From: Nocardia albiluteola
Lineage (GTDB): Bacteria; Actinomycetota; Actinomycetes; Mycobacteriales; Mycobacteriaceae
Assembly (NCBI RefSeq): GCF_018860155.1
Contig: NZ_JAHKNI010000004.1
Coordinates: 1-64,000 of the forward strand
Direction: 5' to 3'
Length of the DNA: 64,000 nt
Part shown: one piece after another, positions 53,570 to 61,458 of the stretch
Position numbering within the stretch: the first letter of the stretch is position 1
How the letters are laid out: every line of letters starts with the position of its first letter
The notes under the pieces: generated by a model
The model's input: only the letters and a program-made list of their open reading frames with translations
What the model was told of the DNA's origin: nothing
Databases searched by the model: none
Translations under genes and position numbers: made by a program

Positions 53570-54400
53570 GTGAAGGGCATGGATCTGACGGGGCGCGTCG
53601 CCGTAGTCACCGGCGGCGCCCGGGGTATCGGCCGCGCGACGGCGGCCGCGTTGCGCGATGCGGGTGCCAGGGTCGCCATCGGGGACATCGATGCCGACGA
53701 ACTCGCCACGACCGCAGGGCAACTCGGTGTACTGGGCGGATATCTCGATGTCACCGACCCGTATTCGATCGCCGGTTTCCGAGCCCTCGTCGAGGAGCAG
53801 ATCGGGCCGATCGACGTGTGGGTCAACAACGCCGGCATCATGCCGGTGGGTTCGCTGCTCGAACAGGACCCGCGGGTGATCCGGCGTTCGGTCGAGATCA
53901 ATCTGCTCGGGGTCATCGAGTGCTCCCGAATTATCGCGCGTGGCATGGTGACTCGCGGTGGCGGGCGCATCGTCAACATCGCCTCGGTGGCGGGCCGCAT
54001 CCCCGCCGCCGGGATGGCCGTGTACAGCGGCACCAAGTTCGGCGTCGTCGGATTCGGGGAAGCGCTCGACGCCGAACTCTGTGACAGTGACGTGCGGGTG
54101 TCGACCGTCCTGCCGTCCTTCGCCGCGACCGAGCTGATCGACGGGCTGCAACCGGGCCGGGGGATGGATCCCGTTCCACCGCAGCGGATTGCGGACACCG
54201 TGGTCAAGGTGCTGCGTAAGGGCAAGCGATCCGCGGTGGTGCCCAGGCGGCTGTCGGGCGCGTCAGCGGCCTGGATGCATCTGCCCCGGCCGCTGGCTCG
54301 ATGGCTGAGCCGGCAGGTGGGCCTGGACCGGGTATTCCTCACCAGCAATGCCGGTCGTGCCGCCTACGACCGCCGGATCGCGAAGGGTCGCACCTCATGA
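53570..54400 (+). CDS. Short-chain dehydrogenase/reductase
   Basis: A 276-aa SDR: cofactor motif VTGGARGIGRATA, NNAGIMP, catalytic YSGTKFG with Ser upstream (NIASVAGR), and a C-terminal extension (MHLPRPLARWLSRQVGLDRVF) seen in lipid-acting SDRs. The Asp in IGDIDADE suggests NAD(H). It is the third gene of the cassette, and its stop overlaps the ferredoxin ATG by 4 bases. Confidence 0.92.
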   Translation: MKGMDLTGRVAVVTGGARGIGRATAAALRDAGARVAIGDIDADELATTAGQLGVLGGYLDVTDPYSIAGFRALVEEQIGPIDVWVNNAGIMPVGSLLEQDPRVIRRSVEINLLGVIECSRIIARGMVTRGGGRIVNIASVAGRIPAAGMAVYSGTKFGVVGFGEALDAELCDSDVRVSTVLPSFAATELIDGLQPGRGMDPVPPQRIADTVVKVLRKGKRSAVVPRRLSGASAAWMHLPRPLARWLSRQVGLDRVFLTSNAGRAAYDRRIAKGRTS

Positions 54401-54470
54401 AAGTTGCTGTCGACCACGACAAATGCGCCGGTCATGGGATCTGTGAGGCGCTGGCGCCCGGCGTCAGATG
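54397..54470 (+). pseudogene. Truncated [3Fe-4S] ferredoxin
   Basis: Starts at ATG 54397 (ATGA overlap with the SDR) as MKVAVDHDKCAGHGICEALAPG, the first third of a P450-type ferredoxin, with the first two Cys. From about base 54468 the frame changes to unrelated residues (CCSWQPHSALRPA) that are antisense to the 3' end of the ABC ATPase gene. The distal Cys-Pro ligand is lost. A deletion or insertion joined the two loci at this point. The P450 fusion must get electrons from another ferredoxin. Confidence 0.85.
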
Positions 54471-55273
54471 CTGCTCCTGGCAGCCACATTCAGCGCTCCG
54501 TCCGGCATCGGATGCACGGTGGCCTCGACCTGATAAACCTCCCGCAGCATCGCTTCGGTGATCGTCTCCGCCGGCGGGCCCGCCGAGTGGACGGCGCCCT
54601 TGTGCAGTACGACGATCTGATCGGCGAAGCGCGCGGCCAGGGCGAGGTCGTGCACGGTGATGATGACCGCGGCGGGTTGCGACCGCGCCAGGTGCCGGAT
54701 GAGCGTGAGAATCTGCAGTTGGTTGCGCAGGTCGAGATTGCTGGTCGGTTCGTCGAGCAGTAGCACCGTGGGCTGCCGGACCACCGCTTGGGCCAGACTG
54801 ACCAATTGCCGTTGTCCGCCCGACAGATCCGAGATCGGTCTGGTGGACAGTTCGTCGAGGTCGAGCTGGGTGAGAACCTGCCCGATCCGATCGAGGACCG
54901 CGGCGTCGGCGCGAGGTTTCAGCCGGCCTCGACGGGCCAGCAGCACGGCCTCGAACACCGTGATCGAGCTGGCCGGCGGGGTTTCCTGCGGGGTGTACAG
55001 AATCTGGTCGTGCGCAGTCCCCGACCGGGCGAGCCGGCGCAGCATCCGTCCGGCGGGGCGCGTATCGACCGCGCGGTCACCGTCGACGCGGATACTTCCG
55101 GTCGCGCGGTGCAGACCGGCGATGCACCGCAGCAGAGTCGACTTGCCCGTGGCATTCGGGCCGACCAGCGCGGTCACCGTCCCGGAGCGCACGACGGGCA
55201 GTGTGATCTCCCGCAGGATCGGGGTGTCGCCGTATCCGAAGGTGAGTCCCTCGACCGCCAGCTCTACGTCCAC
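54464..55273 (-). CDS. Metallophore ABC transporter ATPase (FepC-like)
   Basis: A 269-aa ATP-binding subunit: Walker A VGPNATGKST, signature LSGGQRQLVSLAQA, Walker B VLLLDEPTSNLD, H-loop TVHD. GTG 55273 overlaps the permease stop. Its 3' end is fused to the broken ferredoxin gene at about 54468, but the ATPase frame itself ends normally (NVAARSSI) and all motifs are intact. Confidence 0.92.
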   Translation of the reverse strand: MDVELAVEGLTFGYGDTPILREITLPVVRSGTVTALVGPNATGKSTLLRCIAGLHRATGSIRVDGDRAVDTRPAGRMLRRLARSGTAHDQILYTPQETPPASSITVFEAVLLARRGRLKPRADAAVLDRIGQVLTQLDLDELSTRPISDLSGGQRQLVSLAQAVVRQPTVLLLDEPTSNLDLRNQLQILTLIRHLARSQPAAVIITVHDLALAARFADQIVVLHKGAVHSAGPPAETITEAMLREVYQVEATVHPMPDGALNVAARSSI

Positions 55274-56394
55274 AGCTGCCGCCTCTTGGCGAGGATGAGC
55301 AGCAGGAAGACCGGTACACCGACGATCGAGGTGATGATGCCCACCGGGACGATCACACCGGGTACCAGGAGTTTGCTGGCGATCGAGGCGCCGCACAGGA
55401 GGATCGCGCCGCACAGCGCGGACGCGGGCAGCAGGTGCCGCTGGTTCTCACCGACCAGCATGCGGGCGGCGTGCGGCCCGACCAGTCCCACGAACCCGAT
55501 CGAGCCGGCGATGGCGACCGCGGTCGCGGCCAGCACCGACACCCCGAGCAGCACCCACATTCTGGTGCGTTCGACGGACACGCCGAGTGCCCGCGCCCGG
55601 TCGTCACCGAGCCGCAACGCGGTCAGTGTCCAGGCCGAGCGGCGAAACAGGGGGGTGATCGCGCAGCAGACCACCGCGAGCAGCGCGACCTGCGGCCAGT
55701 CGGCCCGGCCGAGACTGCCCATGGTCCAGAACACCACCTGCTGCAGTTGCGCGTCCGAGGCCACGTACTGCATCAGCGACAGCAGGGCGGTGAACAGGAA
55801 GACCATCGCGATTCCCAGCAGGATCATGGTCTCGGTGCTCGCGCCGCGGACTAGGCTGAAACCCAGGATCACCGCGCAGGCGATCATCGCGAAGATCCAG
55901 GCCGTGCCGGCCATACTCAGCATCGGCCCGACCAGCGGGATCACCGTGACCCCGAGGACCACGTTCAACGCGGCGCCGAACCCGGCCGCCGCCGAGATCC
56001 CCAAGGTGTAGGGCTCGGCGAGCGGATTGTTCAGGATCGTCTGCATCTGCACGCCCGCGACCGCGAGCGCGGCGCCGACCAGCAGCCCCGCGACGGACAT
56101 CGGCATCCGGATGTTCCACACGATCTGGCGCACGATCTCGGGCGCGCTCCACGGCGTGAACACCCCCCGCAGCAGCTCGGGCAGGCGCAGCCCGCTCCCG
56201 CCGACCCCCACATCCGCGACGAACAACACCACCGTCAGCAGCAGCAGGCTCGCCACCAGCAGCCCCCGCCGACGAACGACCCCTCGATACTCCCGTGTGG
56301 TCCGCGCAGCCCGCAGCGCCGGTGAGACTGTGAGATGCGGTCCCTGCGACGCGGCGGCATCCGTCGACGTCATCGGCACGTCCCTGGTGGTCAT
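55264..56394 (-). CDS. FecCD-type metallophore permease
   Basis: A 376-aa permease with about nine to ten membrane segments, one subunit of a homodimer. Family motifs: VWNIRMPMSVAGLLVGAALAVAGVQMQTILNNPLAEPYTLGISAAAGFGAAL, FWTMGSLG, LGDDRARALGV and IGFVGLVGPHAARMLVG. ATG 56394 overlaps the binding-protein stop (ATGA). It is part of a three-gene uptake operon behind an iron box. Confidence 0.94.
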   Translation of the reverse strand: MTTRDVPMTSTDAAASQGPHLTVSPALRAARTTREYRGVVRRRGLLVASLLLLTVVLFVADVGVGGSGLRLPELLRGVFTPWSAPEIVRQIVWNIRMPMSVAGLLVGAALAVAGVQMQTILNNPLAEPYTLGISAAAGFGAALNVVLGVTVIPLVGPMLSMAGTAWIFAMIACAVILGFSLVRGASTETMILLGIAMVFLFTALLSLMQYVASDAQLQQVVFWTMGSLGRADWPQVALLAVVCCAITPLFRRSAWTLTALRLGDDRARALGVSVERTRMWVLLGVSVLAATAVAIAGSIGFVGLVGPHAARMLVGENQRHLLPASALCGAILLCGASIASKLLVPGVIVPVGIITSIVGVPVFLLLILAKRRQLWT

Positions 56395-57635
56395 GACAGC
56401 TCCGCCCAGAACGCCCCGCCGACCGGGACCGGAAGGAACTTCTCGTGCAGTGCCCGCAAACCCGCATCGGGATCCACGTCGGCGAACAGGTCGGGATGCA
56501 TCCACTTCGCGAACCACTGGATGGCCAGGAAGTTGTACGGCGAGTCGTAGAAGTGGTGCCAGACCGCGTAGGTGCGGTGCTGCTGCACCGCTCCCAACTG
56601 GGAAAAACCCGCCTGCCGATCGATGATCGCCCGCAGTTGAGCCTGTGCCCGCGCCGGTGACTGGTCATAGCCCAGCGGAACGAACGAACCCGGTTTGGCC
56701 GGAGTGTTCGGTGCCCAGTTGGCGCCCGTGGCGATGACGACCTGCGGATTGCGCGACAGGACCGTCTCGGGTGAGATGCTGCCCTGCTGGCCCGGCAGCA
56801 GGTCGTCCGCCAGATTCTCCCCGCCGGCATAGTTCACGATCGCGGCCAGGTTGGAACGGGCGAACGAGGAACAGCAATCGAAGTAGCCCGGAGCGCGCCA
56901 CAGGAATGTCGCGGTGGCCGGTTGCTTCGCGGCGTCCAGACGTGACCGGACACCGTCCACGGCCGATCGGTAGTACGCGATGAAGTTCGCGGCCTCGGCC
57001 TTGCGGTCCAGCAACGCGCCCATGAGCTCGACGCTGGGCACGGTGTTCTTGATCGGGTCGACGAAGTAATCGATGAATACCGTTGGAATGCCGACCTTTC
57101 CGAGGCGGTCGATGACCCCGGCATCCTGGGCCGTCTTGAACGCGGAGGCACTGGCTACGAACACATCCGGGCGGAGCGCGATCGCCTGCTCCACCGAGAA
57201 CGACCCGTCGTAGAGCTCGCCGATAGTGGGTATGCCGGCGAGCTGTGGAAACTGCCGCAGATACGTCTGGTAGGTACCGGGGTCGTTGTCCAGCAGGTCT
57301 TTCGGCCAGCCGACGATCCGCCGGACCGGATTCTGCTTGTCCAGCAGCGAGGTCGTGTAGAGCAGGCGCGAACCGTCGACCAGAATGCGGGCCGACGGCG
57401 CCTTCACGGTGACGTGCCGACCCAGGACATCGGTGATCTCGACGGCAGGTCCGCTCCGTTCGCCCGGCGAGCCGGGCTCCGAGGCGCCGGTACAACCGGC
57501 CGCGACCGCGACCAGGCTCAGCACCATCAGGAGGATCACCCGCGAGAAATGGCGTGTGCGCCGGAGCGAAGGGCGGCGCCGCACCGCTGGCCCCGATCCG
57601 CGGCCACGCCGATCGTGCTGGTCAGAACTGATCAT
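56391..57635 (-). CDS. Metallophore-binding lipoprotein
   Basis: A 414-aa periplasmic-type binding protein. It is exported by a basic n-region and a hydrophobic segment (VILLMVLSLVAVAAGC, lipobox). The fold is the type III binding family (ITDVLGRHVTVKAPSARILV, ELYDGSFSVEQAIALRPDVFV, SPETVLSRNPQVVIATGANW). It has an unusual DCCSS motif. ATG 57635 has GAGGG 4 bases before it. The partner is a ferric chelate or other metal complex made by the divergent operon, by inference. Confidence 0.9.
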   Translation of the reverse strand: MISSDQHDRRGRGSGPAVRRRPSLRRTRHFSRVILLMVLSLVAVAAGCTGASEPGSPGERSGPAVEITDVLGRHVTVKAPSARILVDGSRLLYTTSLLDKQNPVRRIVGWPKDLLDNDPGTYQTYLRQFPQLAGIPTIGELYDGSFSVEQAIALRPDVFVASASAFKTAQDAGVIDRLGKVGIPTVFIDYFVDPIKNTVPSVELMGALLDRKAEAANFIAYYRSAVDGVRSRLDAAKQPATATFLWRAPGYFDCCSSFARSNLAAIVNYAGGENLADDLLPGQQGSISPETVLSRNPQVVIATGANWAPNTPAKPGSFVPLGYDQSPARAQAQLRAIIDRQAGFSQLGAVQQHRTYAVWHHFYDSPYNFLAIQWFAKWMHPDLFADVDPDAGLRALHEKFLPVPVGGAFWAELS

Positions 57636-57696
57636 GAAGCCCTCATTCAGTGCTCGAAACGCCATGCTCGCTCGGAGCATGGCAGGTACCAACAAC

Positions 57697-57715
57697 TTAG
57701 GTGACCCTTGCCTAA
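57697..57715 (-). promoter_or_regulatory. IdeR/DmdR iron box (transport side)
   Basis: TTAGGTGACCCTTGCCTAA, a 19-bp site matching consensus TTAGGTTAGGCTAACCTAA at its outer halves. It is 62 bases upstream of the binding protein gene. Confidence 0.8.
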
Positions 57716-57971
57716 TAAGATGCTCATACTTCTTCGCAAGAATCAACCCGAGGCCGGGGATCTCTGGAAGTGGGCGGCTCGTGACGGCGATGGCTTGCCC
57801 GGGTATCGAGGCCGCGATGATGTTGTGGCGCAGGTTCTTCGACGATGGTGAGCGCTGGACTCGACCGCCGGATTGATTGTCGGGAGTGGTACGCGCGGGT
57901 CCGGAATGCTCGGCGGGTCGACATTCCAGCTCGGTGAGGCTGGATCGGCTGAGGGGGTGTTGCGAAATAGT

Positions 57972-57990
57972 TTAGGTAAGGCTAACTTCA
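57972..57990 (+). promoter_or_regulatory. IdeR/DmdR iron box (biosynthesis side)
   Basis: TTAGGTAAGGCTAACTTCA, matching the iron-box consensus over its first 15 bases. It is 52 bases upstream of the SbnB-like gene. Confidence 0.75.
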
Positions 57991-58041
57991 CCTCTTGCGT
58001 TTCTGTCTCGCCCTCGGAGCACCAAGATCGGACCGGAATTC

Positions 58042-59007
58042 ATGCACATCCTCACCCGCAGCGACCTCGCCGACCTGCGCATACCGCCCAGCGATGTAAT
58101 CAGCGCCGTCGAGGACGGCTATCTGGCCCTGGCCGGAGGCCAGTCTCGATGCCCCACCAAGTTGATGATGCCGCTGCCCGACGAGGCCCGGGACTCGGTG
58201 TCGTACGCGATGCTCGGCTATGACGGAGTCCTCGAGCATCTCGGCTTCAAGACCTCGTATCGTCAGGGCAGCCAGACCAACGAGAAGTACTACACCACAA
58301 TCAGTTTGTACGACGATTCGACCGGCCGGCCCTTCGCGCTGATGGATTGCCAGCGCGTCGGAGCGTCCCGGACCCCGGCGACGACGGCGTTGATCGCCCG
58401 CGCTTGCGCGAAACCGGGTGCGAAATCCGCGCTCATGATCGGCACCGGCGTGCAGGGCGTGAACACCCTCCCGTACCTGCTCACCGCGCTGCCCGAGCTG
58501 GAGCGGCTGCGGCTGTTCGGTACCCATCCGGATGGTATCGCCCTGTCGTGCAAGACTTTCGATGAACACTTCCCGGATCGCGAGATCGAGCTGGTCGAGG
58601 ATGTGCCCGCGGCCGTGGCCGCCTCCGACATCGTGGTGGTGGCCTCGGGCCGGGCCGCGCATCCGCCCGTGCAGACCGGCTGGCTGCCGCCCGGCGGCCT
58701 GCTGATCTCGGTGGCCAGCAAGGGCGTGGCCGCCGGGGCCCTGCGCGATGCCGACTACACCGTGACCACCAGCGTCGGCCAATTGGGCGTCACCGGAACG
58801 CGATTGGCCGGAGAAGACGGCCCCGCGCACATCGACGCCGTGGTTCCCGACATCCTGGCCGGTCGGGCGCCGGGCCGGCGTACCTCGGACGATCGGGTAT
58901 TCGCCTTCTCCAGCGGCATGATCATCACCGACATCCCCGTAGCGCACGCGCTCGCCACCCGCGCCATCGCGGCCGGGCGCGGACAGCGAGTGGAGCTGTG
59001 GCAGTGA
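58042..59007 (+). CDS. SbnB-like ornithine cyclodeaminase-family dehydrogenase
   Basis: A 321-aa NAD-dependent enzyme of the ornithine cyclodeaminase/mu-crystallin family. Motifs: LGFKTSYRQGS (substrate Lys/Arg region), the Rossmann motif MIGTGVQGVNTLPYL, and DIVVVASGR. In staphyloferrin B synthesis SbnB oxidatively splits N-(2-amino-2-carboxyethyl)-L-glutamate into diaminopropionate and 2-oxoglutarate. The partner SbnA-like gene is in the same operon, which supports this subgroup over true ornithine cyclodeaminase. First gene after the iron box. Confidence 0.85.
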   Translation: MHILTRSDLADLRIPPSDVISAVEDGYLALAGGQSRCPTKLMMPLPDEARDSVSYAMLGYDGVLEHLGFKTSYRQGSQTNEKYYTTISLYDDSTGRPFALMDCQRVGASRTPATTALIARACAKPGAKSALMIGTGVQGVNTLPYLLTALPELERLRLFGTHPDGIALSCKTFDEHFPDREIELVEDVPAAVAASDIVVVASGRAAHPPVQTGWLPPGGLLISVASKGVAAGALRDADYTVTTSVGQLGVTGTRLAGEDGPAHIDAVVPDILAGRAPGRRTSDDRVFAFSSGMIITDIPVAHALATRAIAAGRGQRVELWQ

Positions 59008-60353
59008 CTGTTACCACCGCGGCGATGCCTTCGGCACCCACCGCATCGAGCGTCGGTCCCGCACTCCCGGCCCTGCAAGCGGATTGGGCGCTGCGGGCCC
59101 AGGCCGACCCGGTGCTGCTGGGCGACATCGCCCGGGCGGTGCGCGGGCCGTTCCACGTGATCAACCCGGACCGGTTCGGAACGAATCTGGAAGCGTTCCA
59201 GGCCGTCCTGCGCTCCGCCGGGGTGGATGGGCAGATCTATTTCGGCAAGAAGGCAAACAAGGCCGGCGGCTGGCTGCACGAATGTGCCGCTCGCGACGGC
59301 GGCGTCGACGTGGCCAGTGCGCCCGAACTCGTTCATGCTCTGGCGCACGGCATTCGGGGCTGCGACATCGTTGTCACCGGGGCGGCGAAGGCCGATGAGC
59401 TGCTGTGGCTGGCCGCCAGGCACGGCTGTCTGATCGCCGTCGACCACCTCGACGAACTCGATCGGCTGATCGAGCTGGACTGCTCGGCGCGAATCCTGTT
59501 GCGGGTCTTGCCAGAAGTGAATCCCGACAGTCGATTCGGGCTCGACGCAACGCAATTGAGCCGGGCGCTCGACCGTTGCGTGCAGGCCGTGGCGGCGATC
59601 ACGATGGAGGGCTTCTCGTTCCATCTCGACGGCTACCAGGTGGAGCCCCGTGCCGAGCTCGCCGATCGGCTCGTCGACGCCTGCCTGGCGGCTCGTGCCC
59701 GCGGACTCGCGGCCACATCGGTCTCCATCGGCGGCGGATTCGCCTGCAGCTATGTCGATTCCGCCGACTGGCAGCGATTCCAGGAGGGCTACCGAGACGA
59801 ATGGTTCCACGGTCGTAAGAAATTCGCGAAGTTCTATCCGTATCACCAGGCGCCGACCGGCGCGGACATGCTCGGCGCCATTGTGCAGCGGGTCGGGCGC
59901 CGATTCGCGGAGACCGGCACGCGGCTCTACTGCGAACCCGGCCGGGCGCTGCTCGACCAGGGCGGATTCTCGGTCTTCCCGGTGCAGGGCTACAAGGAAC
60001 GCGGCGACCACGGCGTGGTAGCGGTCGGTGGCGTGAGCATGAGCGTCTCGGAGCAATGGAAGGGTAGTGAGTTCCTCCCCGAACCCATTCTGTGGCAGGC
60101 GGATTCGGCGGAGTCCACCGGTCCGGTCGAGGCGTTCATCGGCGGCGCCAGCTGTATGGAGTACGACGTGCTCACCTGGCGCAAGATCAGCCTCCCGCGC
60201 CGCCCGCGCTACGGCGACCTGATCATCTACCCCAATACCGCCGGCTACCAGATGGACAAGAACGAGAGCGAGTTCCACCAGCTCCCGCTGCCGCCCAAGA
60301 TCCGCATCGAACACCGCGACGGGCGACACACCTGGGCCTACGACGCATCGTGA
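59004..60353 (+). CDS. SbnH-like PLP-dependent decarboxylase (fold type III)
   Basis: A 449-aa enzyme of the diaminopimelate/ornithine decarboxylase superfamily. The PLP Lys is in IYFGKKANK, followed by HLDGYQVEPRAELADRL, SIGGGFAC, and CEPGRALLDQGG. In the staphyloferrin B pathway SbnH decarboxylates an amino-acid moiety attached to a chelator. GTG 59004 overlaps the SbnB stop by 4 bases and has a GGAG at 8 bases; GTG 58998 is too close to it. The substrate is likely an aminocarboxylate intermediate. Confidence 0.88.
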   Translation: MTVTTAAMPSAPTASSVGPALPALQADWALRAQADPVLLGDIARAVRGPFHVINPDRFGTNLEAFQAVLRSAGVDGQIYFGKKANKAGGWLHECAARDGGVDVASAPELVHALAHGIRGCDIVVTGAAKADELLWLAARHGCLIAVDHLDELDRLIELDCSARILLRVLPEVNPDSRFGLDATQLSRALDRCVQAVAAITMEGFSFHLDGYQVEPRAELADRLVDACLAARARGLAATSVSIGGGFACSYVDSADWQRFQEGYRDEWFHGRKKFAKFYPYHQAPTGADMLGAIVQRVGRRFAETGTRLYCEPGRALLDQGGFSVFPVQGYKERGDHGVVAVGGVSMSVSEQWKGSEFLPEPILWQADSAESTGPVEAFIGGASCMEYDVLTWRKISLPRRPRYGDLIIYPNTAGYQMDKNESEFHQLPLPPKIRIEHRDGRHTWAYDAS

Positions 60354-60387
60354 CCAGATTCCCACTACCCGAAGGACTTTCGCCCCA

Positions 60388-61458
60388 ATGCTGACCACTC
60401 TCAACCGGCCGGCCGCGGTAGTGCCCGATCGGGCCTCCGACCTGATCGGCAACACGCCCCTGCTCGAACTCGCCCGCACCGGAACCGGTACCCGGCTGGT
60501 GCTCAAGCTCGAGCAGTTCAATCCCACCGGGTCCGGCAAGGTCCGGATAGCTCGCCGGATGATCGAGGATGCCGAGCGATCCGGCGCCCTGCGGCCGGGT
60601 GGCCACATCGTCGAACCCACCTCGGGCAATACCGGTCTCGGTCTGGCGCTGATCGCGCTGGAACGTGGCTACCGGTTCACCGCCGTGGTCGACGGCCATG
60701 CCAGCAAGGACAAACTCCGGGCCATGGCCGCCACCGGGGCCGAGCTGGTGTTCGTCGATTCGTCCGGCGCGGGCGGGCCCAGCACCGTCGAGCGCCGCCG
60801 GGTGGCGGACGAGATCGCCAGGCGCACCGGGGCTTTCCGTCCCGATCAGCACAACAATCCTGGGAACTGCGCCGGCTATGCCGAGCTGGCGCGGGAATTG
60901 TTCGATGCCCTGCCGAGCATCGACCATCTCATCGGTGCGGTCGGCACCGGGGGCTCGCTGTGCGGGACGACCAGGGAACTGCGTCGCCTCGGTGCGTCGG
61001 TCACCACGATCGGGGTCGAGCCCGCGGGTTCGATTATTTTCGGCGGTCCCGGCGGCCCGTACTGGCAGACCGGGGCCGGTAGTCCGCCGGGCTTCACCAT
61101 CGGCGCCAATGTCGACTACACCTGCATCGATGAGGGGTTGCAGGTCAGCGATATCGACGCCTTCACCAGCGCGCGGGTCGTGGCCCGCCGCACCGGGCTG
61201 CTGGTCGGCGGCACCGCCGGGGCCGCGGTGCATGTAGCGCTGCGCCGCCTCGCCGTGCTGCCGGCCGGCAGCACCGTCGTCGTGCTCGTGTGCGACGCCG
61301 GGGAGAAGTATCTGGACACCATCTACGACGACGAGTGGCTGCGCGCGCGCCAACTCCTCAACGAGGCTGCACACCAACGCCTTTACCGGTTACTCAACGC
61401 CTACGCCGATTCGGTCCGGATCGCCGCCGGCGATCGGCGGCAACGGGCGAGCGCATGA
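60388..61458 (+). CDS. SbnA-like cysteine synthase-family enzyme
   Basis: A 356-aa PLP enzyme of the cysteine synthase/CBS fold. SIGNTPLLEL-type opening (DLIGNTPLLELA), PLP Lys in NPTGSGKVR, PTSGNTGLGLALIA, GTGGSLCGTTREL and a C-terminal cap. SbnA uses O-phosphoserine and an amino acid (glutamate in S. aureus) to make N-(2-amino-2-carboxyethyl)-amino acid. Here the amine donor might be glutamate or aspartate. ATG 60388 has AAGGA 10 bases upstream. The stop overlaps the MATE start. Confidence 0.87.
   Translation: MLTTLNRPAAVVPDRASDLIGNTPLLELARTGTGTRLVLKLEQFNPTGSGKVRIARRMIEDAERSGALRPGGHIVEPTSGNTGLGLALIALERGYRFTAVVDGHASKDKLRAMAATGAELVFVDSSGAGGPSTVERRRVADEIARRTGAFRPDQHNNPGNCAGYAELARELFDALPSIDHLIGAVGTGGSLCGTTRELRRLGASVTTIGVEPAGSIIFGGPGGPYWQTGAGSPPGFTIGANVDYTCIDEGLQVSDIDAFTSARVVARRTGLLVGGTAGAAVHVALRRLAVLPAGSTVVVLVCDAGEKYLDTIYDDEWLRARQLLNEAAHQRLYRLLNAYADSVRIAAGDRRQRASA

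Larger units (their letters stand above)
57636..58041. promoter_or_regulatory. Divergent iron-regulated control region
   Basis: 406 bases between the transport and biosynthesis operons, with no convincing gene. Each side has an IdeR/DmdR-type box (57697-57715 and 57972-57990). A 9-bp inverted repeat GCCATGCTC / GAGCATGGC (57661-57669 and 57675-57683) lies in the 5' leader of the lipoprotein gene. Confidence 0.75.
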
